Shown here: positions 58,448-64,000 of the stretch, in pieces
How the letters are laid out: the number at the start of each line of letters is the position of its first letter
Numbering within the stretch: the first letter of the stretch is position 1
Assembly (NCBI RefSeq): GCF_036588685.1
Contig: NC_086373.1
Coordinates: 992,001 to 1,056,000 of the forward strand
Length of the DNA stretch: 64,000 bases
Direction: 5' to 3'
Source of the DNA: Mytilus trossulus
Lineage: Eukaryota; Mollusca; Bivalvia; Mytilida; Mytilidae
The notes under the pieces: generated by a model
Databases searched by the model: none
What the model saw: the letters and a program-made list of their open reading frames with translations, nothing else
Told to the model about the DNA's origin: nothing
Made by a program: the position numbers and the translations under genes

Positions 58448-61400
58448 GTATGAATTTATATATTCATATATATCTATTAGGGTACAGGGATTTATTTTAT
58501 ATCCATTTTTCAATTACATGATAGTGAAACCTTTAATTGAAGAGTTCATATTAAAGGGAAATATCATAATCATTTTTAAAATAATCAGCTTATTGAACAA
58601 ATGTTGCTCAACTTTCCTCAAAATATTGCAGTCATTCACTTTTTAATAGACACAGTGAATGAGTGCTTAAAATGGAATTTCAATTGAAAATAGATACATA
58701 TACAACATTTTTTACAACATTATTTCATGAAATCCTTCAAGTTCAAGTATAAAATTCAAATGATGTTGTCTATATAAGATGTGGTGTGAGTGGCAATGAG
58801 ACAACTCTCCACAACAGAAAAAAATGACACAAAAATTAAAAACTATAAGTCACCATACGACTTTCAACAATGAGCGAAGCGGGTATAGCATAGTCAGCTA
58901 TAAACGGGCCAAAAATGAACATTGAAAACAATTCAAACGAGAAAACTAAGGACCTGATCTTTTAAAACTTTTGTTGTCTCTACCAAAATTTCTATGTACA
59001 TTGTCGCTATACCACAATATATTGTAACTTACATCTGAAAGAACTTATTACTGATGACATTAATTCTATAGATGACTGGTTCTAGAAAGACAAGTTTAGT
59101 AGTGTCTCCATTAAGAGCCCTGATGATTGATCAGGTTATAAGACTAGAAAAACATGATGTGAAGGCTGCTTACATGACTAAAGATACACCACCTGGCATG
59201 ATGGAAGGTTATACATAATTATATCATTATCAAGTGATTATACTGTTTAGTTTTTAAATTTCTGGATTTAATTTTGTATATGAATGTCAATGTATTTTTT
59301 ATATTACTTATATTGTTTGGTTGCTTGCTCATTAACATTGGTATTATACACCTCTGGGAGAGGGATTTAATGCTCTATTGATGACACATTGTTGGTTTTG
59401 CATTGATTAGTAATTTTGGTCCTGTTGTTGTATTCTTGACACCCATAGGCGGATTTAGGGGGGGCCCCGGGGGCCCGGCCCCCCCCCCTTTTTGTGAAAA
59501 AAATTGGTTGCTTATATAGGGAATCACTGAAGCGTGATTGGAGCGGGCCCCCTCTTAGGTCAGTCAGTGAGCCCCCACTTATGAAAATTTCTGGATCCGC
59601 CACTGAGTCACCTTCTAGTTTGCATTATTTATTTTACCGACAATTGTATGCATTCTTCCTCTTTAAGTTAATGGTCACTCTTTCGCGGGATGTCATCAAT
59701 ATCTCTTAATTTCTTCGTTATAAAAAACTACTAAATTAATGTGAGAACTTATGAAATATTACGTCAATACGATTTTCCTATTTACAATTCTAAACTCAAA
59801 TAAAAATAAAAGACTACAATATTTGTATTATATATGGTTTCAGATATCAAGAAAGGGTTTGTCGACATCATATTTTTGTCACCAGAAATGCTGAGAAGTG
59901 TCAAAATTGATGTCCTTAAATGCCACCAATCACAAATTTCATTATTAGTGTTTGATGAATGTCACTGTATTTCTGAATGGTAAATAATAAAAACTGTAGA
60001 TCATTTCAATAATATTTATTTTGCTATTATCAAAATGGTGGTGCTCATAAGACCATTCAGCATGATGTCTTCTCAAATATGCATGCATTCAAATAGAGGT
60101 ACACAATGCCACAAAAATAAATCAAACCTTTACAAAACAATACATTTTATATATTATTTATCATCTGATATCTATTTATAATATAAAAAATCTGTATATA
60201 GCAATGTTGCTATTACTGAAAAACTTTTAAAAAATAATCATTTTGCATAGATAACATATAAATACATAAAACATCATATAAATGAAGCATTTGAAAGACA
60301 AATTTTGTCTATTGCATTAAAGAACAAGATGTACACATATATTATAGTTACAACACACATGGTTAGATAGATCAAATAGGTGGATATTTTCTTCTACAGG
60401 GGATTAGATTTTAGACCAGATTATAGGAAAGTATCAGATATTGTAAGCCTGTTCTCTGATATTCCTACACTTCTACTTAGTGCAACAGCTACAATGTCTG
60501 TCCAAAATGACTTGTACAACCTACTAGCTTTGGATGAAGAAAATACTAGAGTAGTTGCTAAACTTCCTGATAGGTAATTTATTGGATAAAATAGACTATA
60601 AAAATCTTCCTTTTTAATTCTGGCTTCTGCTTGTATATAAAACATTTATAAGCACAGTAGTGAAATAGTACTGCAACTGATGTCATTTATTGTCCAAAAA
60701 ATCATTCAGACATTATCATGAATATATATACATATAAATATTTACATCCATAACATAATATATTTACACATTTAAAAGCAAACTTTACAAAGTACATCAT
60801 AATTAATTCAATTAAACAGTATTCTAGGTAATACACATTACATAACTGTATTGAGCATGCTTGCAATAAAGTTAGTGATACATTTAAAAAAATCATTCAT
60901 ATGATATTTTGCCCTGAATGTATCCTTCTGATGTTAAGTAAATAATAAATACAACTTTTGTTGCAACATATGCTGGTGTGTTTTTCATCAAATTTTAATA
61001 CCAAGTAATGCAAATTTTGTCTCAAAATGGATATTAATTGATATTTGTTTTAAATTGCCTACATTTTGAAATCTTTTACATGTTTATAAAAAAAGAAGAT
61101 GTGGTATGATTGCCAATGATTGTCTTTCTTATGGGTTCTAAGCTGGAAAATGATAAATAAAATGTAAAAATATAGAATGATACATTGTTATAAATCATCA
61201 ATATTCCTGTATTCTAGTATCCTGAAAAGTTATTTGAAGAAAATCAAACACATATCCCTTTTTCCAAAAATCACAAAACAATGATTTACATCATAATCAC
61301 ATTATAAGTGTTACATTTTACATTGAAATTCAGTTAAGTAAATTGATAAATTTTTTGCAGACCTAATGTATTTATACATGTTGAACAGCAACCCTGTAGT

Positions 61401-62087
61401 CAAAACCATGAAATACAATTGCAGTGGATAATCAATATGGTGTCTGAATTACAGTCAACAACTCCTAAGACAATTGTGTATTGTCAAAATCTCAGACAAT
61501 GTGAAACTCTGTATATATGGCTTATGGAAGAACTAGAAAGTTTAGCATACTTAAATGGTGTGGTTAACATAAAAAACCGAATGATAGAAATGTATCATAG
61601 CAGAACAGATGAAAGTAGTATGCACAGAATACTAAGTGACTTTAAAAATTCTGAAAGCACAATAAAAATAATCTTTGCTACAGTAGCTTTTGGGTTAGGG
61701 ATTGATATACCAAACATCAGTATTGTTGTCTGTTGGGGTGTCTCATCTTCAGCTATGACATTTTGGCAAGAACTAGGCCGGTGCGCTAGGAATGGATCTG
61801 ATGGTTATACCTATACTTATCCTTATGCAAGAAGTTTGTCACTATGCTCTGACAAAAAAATGAAAGACCTAATTAAAGAAAAGGGATGCCTTCGCAATCA
61901 TATTTTGAGCCTTTTTATCTTGGATGGCATGGATGAAGACCTCCCAACATCTTCTGCATGTGATGTGAATGAATGTGATGTATGTAAATGTCAGATGTGT
62001 AGATGCTGTAGTAACTGCAAAATGAAATGCTGTTGTAAAGGAAAAGATTTAGTTAATCACTTAACAAAATACCACACAACATCTTAA
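58277..62087 (+). CDS. RecQ-family DNA helicase, compact, 5 exons, 447 aa
   Basis: Exons 58277-58447, 59072-59207, 59844-59979, 60400-60573 and 61361-62087 join in phase to 1344 bases. RecQ helicases unwind DNA 3' to 5' with ATP in repair and recombination. Motifs in order are QLKSQQKECL (Q/motif 0), LPTGFGKS (Walker A, about residue 45), VVSPLRALMIDQV (Ia), VFDECHCISEWG (II, DECH) with DFRPDYR, LLSATAT (III), TIVYCQN (IV), ATVAFGLGID (V) and QELGRCARNGSDG (VI). The end is a dense cysteine cluster (CDVCKCQMCRCC and following) in place of the usual RecQ zinc domain. There is no HRDC or other domain. It is much shorter than BLM or WRN, so it is a divergent RecQ-like gene, possibly lineage-expanded or transposon-linked (inference). 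Confidence 0.88.
58770..58955 (+). repeat. Dispersed repeat, family A fragment
   Basis: AAGATGTGGTGTGAGTGGCA, CGACTTTCAACAATGAGCGA and GCATAGTCAGCTATAAACGG match the family A copy at 22790-22980. It lies in helicase intron 1. Confidence 0.7.
59072..59207 (+). CDS. RecQ-like exon 2: motif Ia
   Basis: It runs from TTCTATAG to GAAG|GTTATA, ending in phase 1. It reads SLVVSPLRALMIDQVIRLEK. The donor GTTATA is weak. Confidence 0.8.
59448..59601. mobile_element. Small GGCGGAT-ended element, copy 2
   Basis: It runs from GGCGGATTTAG to CTGGATCCGCC inside the helicase intron 2. It shares TTGGTTGCTTATATAGGGAA and GCGGGCCCCCTCTTAGGTCA with 20371-20487, plus an extra G/C-rich stretch near the left end. 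Confidence 0.75.
59844..59979 (+). CDS. RecQ-like exon 3: DECH box
   Basis: It follows GGTTTCAG and ends at GAATG|GTAAAT in phase 2. It includes DIIFLSPEMLRSV and LLVFDECHCISEW. Confidence 0.88.
59980..61360. other. Helicase introns 3 and 4
   Basis: AT-rich. A short family A fragment (AAAGAAGATGTGGTATGATT) lies near 61092. Nothing else is recognised outside exon 4. Confidence 0.5.
60400..60573 (+). CDS. RecQ-like exon 4: motif III
   Basis: It follows CTTCTACAG and completes the tryptophan codon. It reads GLDFRPDYRKVSDIVSLFSD, then LLLSATATMSVQ. It ends GATAG|GTAATT. Confidence 0.88.
61361..62087 (+). CDS. RecQ-like exon 5: motifs IV-VI and cysteine-rich end
   Basis: It follows TTTTTTGCAG and runs 727 bases to TAA. 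It includes KTIVYCQNLRQCETLYIWL, KIIFATVAFGLGIDIPNI and FWQELGRCARNGSDGYTY. The last ~35 residues hold about 14 cysteines, then HLTKYHTTS. Confidence 0.92.
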
Positions 62088-62870
62088 ATGATAAAATAAT
62101 TTTCACTCATGTGATATCATTCTCATTCAAATAGTAAATCAGGTGCAATGTTGCAGTAGTAACTCATCCTTCTATAGCATGAAACTTGAATTTGAATTTT
62201 ATTGTTAACGATGTAATTAGGGGACGTTTTTAAATTTTTGCCAGATGCTCTGACTTTTTGTTTTTTTCATAAGATATAAGGTAAACTATTTTGCTCTAAA
62301 ACACAAATTTATCTTTTAATATAAGACTTAATAGGTCATAAAAGCTCAATTGACCAAACTTAAGCAAATTGTTGTTTTTCTTTATTTTGATTTGAGACTC
62401 AAATAATACTAATGCAAATATACCCGTAAGGTAAAAGTCCGTGTCAGCCTTTTCCCACAATATTTTATACATCAAAAATCTTGAAAAGGAGTTCCAGGAC
62501 CTGATATGGCTTCAGGTTATTCTCATATTTAACTTATACTATTCCAGCCTATAATATTAATTTTAAATTTTTCATTTATTAAATTTCACCTAACATCACC
62601 TAAGTAGATCATGAATCACCTATTTATTGTTCATTTAAAAAAAAAATTATTTGCTTATATTGGACCTAACCTTCAAAAGTTGTTTATTGATATGAACCAA
62701 CTTAAATCAAATACATTAACATTGTTACACAAATGTGTCAATATTTACCTAAAATTATCAAGTTCTCATACTTGATTGATTGATTCTTTCTACTTTCATT
62801 CAATCATTCATTCATTCATTCATTCGTTCATTTGTTCATTCATTCATTCATTTACACATCCATGAAAAAA
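62088..62870. other. Convergent intergenic region
   Basis: It lies between the helicase stop and the stop of the minus-strand exon. It contains an ATTC microsatellite at about 62796-62851. No clear polyadenylation signal can be assigned. Confidence 0.5.
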
Positions 62871-63211
62871 TTATTGTAACAAATTGTTTCTCTTCACTCT
62901 CTTCTTAAGCAGTTTTTCAATTCGCTTCCTCATATGGACTGGATGTGATGTTGAATTATTGTTTGAAATATTTGTAAAACCACAATGTTGCCTTGGTTCA
63001 CCTTTTTTGCACATGCTGTTTTTTAAAAGTTGGTCAACAAGGTGAATCATGTCATCTTCTCGTTTGATACAGGTTCTAGTTCTATTATGGTGTGGAGCTG
63101 AATTACACACTTGGCTCATGAACCTGGCAAGGTATTTGGACACACCCACCATCTCACTATGTCTAGCTATAGTTGTTTCTGTTATATTACCACCTGCATC
63201 TTTTATAGATT
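62871..63211 (-). CDS. Last exon of an unrecognised minus-strand protein
   Basis: On the minus strand an acceptor ATTTTGTAG (AG at 63213-63212) opens 112 codons to a TAA at 62873-62871. It reads SIKDAGGNITETTIARHSEM, VGVSKYLARFMSQVCNSAPH and later a basic end (RKRIEKLLKKRVKRNNLLQ). It starts two bases into a codon. Composition and a clean acceptor support a real exon. I do not recognise the family; a vague resemblance to the C-terminal part of DUF6589-type proteins (GGNIT..., a repeated element-associated family) is only a guess. Upstream exons lie beyond the window or unrecognised in 63212-64000. Confidence 0.6.
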
Positions 63212-64000
63212 CTACAAAATAAAATTTTATTAAATGATTTTTGTTTTAGAGTTATATCCCTTAGTAATTTGTGGAGATGGGGATTTTAAATAAAATGTGG
63301 AACATTATTCTAAAAATGTATTAGTAAACTATACAACAGTTATTTATACTTGCTTTATTGTAAAATTTTAAATTAAAACAATTTTGATAATACATAGTGT
63401 ACTATTTTGAGAATATAAAGGGGAGATAATTCAATCATGTTTAACATAGATTATAAAATTTTCAAATTTAACAAAAAAAAGAAGTATTTGTTACTTTATC
63501 AATTGACTATAATTATTCATAAATAAGGTTTTGTGCATGTACTTACATTCTTATCCCAAAAGTCTTGAAACCTTGTGTTTTTTAAATGAGTTGTTATATA
63601 TTTAATATGTGTTGTAGGCCATAATTTGAAATATATTAAATTGCTACTTTTTACTAATTGTGACTTGGATGCAAGGTTGTCTCATTGACAATCCTATCAT
63701 ATCTTCTTATATTTATGATGATTTAGAAAAATACATGTACTGAATAAATCAAAGTGTTAATAACAGGCAACAACTTTTTGGACATATTGAATTATTTTTA
63801 ATGACAATGTGCAGTTATCATGCAATTAATTTACATATGAGTTACTGTTACTAGGTAAGTTATTTTATTCAAATTTTCACATATTATTCACATATTTTGT
63901 TGTTATCTTTATATTTGTATATGGTTATTCATAATATAATAAACATAAACTTTTTTATCATACATGTATTACCTTTAAATTCTCTATTGAAGAATTCCAT
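63212..64000. other. Intron or flank of the minus-strand gene
   Basis: AT-rich. An inverted family A fragment (GGTTGTCTCATTGACAATCC) lies near 63673. No further exon is recognised. Confidence 0.45.

Overview
The window is animal nuclear DNA: AT-rich, intron-dense, with GT-AG introns and many dispersed repeats of types familiar from bivalve molluscs. Together with an L-type calcium channel gene this suggests a mussel-like (Mytilus-like) bivalve. The species is an inference.

From 603 to 47361 the + strand carries the 3' part of one gene, the alpha-1 subunit of a Cav1 (L-type) voltage-gated calcium channel. I could place 26 consecutive exons by splice sites, reading phase and conserved channel sequence. 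They run from the end of IIIS2 through the domain III pore, domain IV, the EF-hand/pre-IQ/IQ calmodulin region, a serine/proline-rich tail, a distal C-terminal regulatory module and a stop after a PDZ-type -VTAL end. Joined, they give 3612 bases in phase, 1203 residues plus stop. Domains I and II lie upstream of the window. One symmetric exon (54 nt) and another (45 nt) look like cassette exons, and a possible alternative last exon lies at 49151.

The most striking feature is that at about a dozen exon-intron junctions of this gene the junction itself (exon edge plus splice site) has been amplified into a tandem array lying in the intron. Units are 32 to 110 bp and copy number runs from 2 to about 52. 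Donor arrays follow the exons ending at 1277, 6842, 9653, 26871 and 33408. Acceptor arrays precede the exons starting at 1190, 8588, 24576, 29959, 33278, 39276 and 47098. In every case the conserved protein requires the outermost copy on the exon side, and the decoys I read lead to stop codons. The 33 kb array is a string of CAG|GTAAG junctions resembling recursive splice sites. A stray copy of a C-terminal exon also lies 14.6 kb upstream in another intron.

Other introns hold ordinary tandem arrays, TTAA-flanked inverted-repeat elements (3857-6180, 16018-16590), two copies of a small GGCGGAT-ended element and several dispersed repeat families. From 47362 to about 51.5 kb is probably 3' UTR. 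From 52.3 to 57.6 kb is a transposon-rich interval: two inverted-repeat elements, a broken reverse transcriptase with a nested insertion, a 1-kb dispersed repeat and a near-perfect hairpin.

From 58277 to 62087 a five-exon gene encodes a compact 447-residue RecQ-type DNA helicase with a cysteine-rich end. Convergent to it, on the minus strand at 62871-63211, is the last exon of an unrecognised protein.
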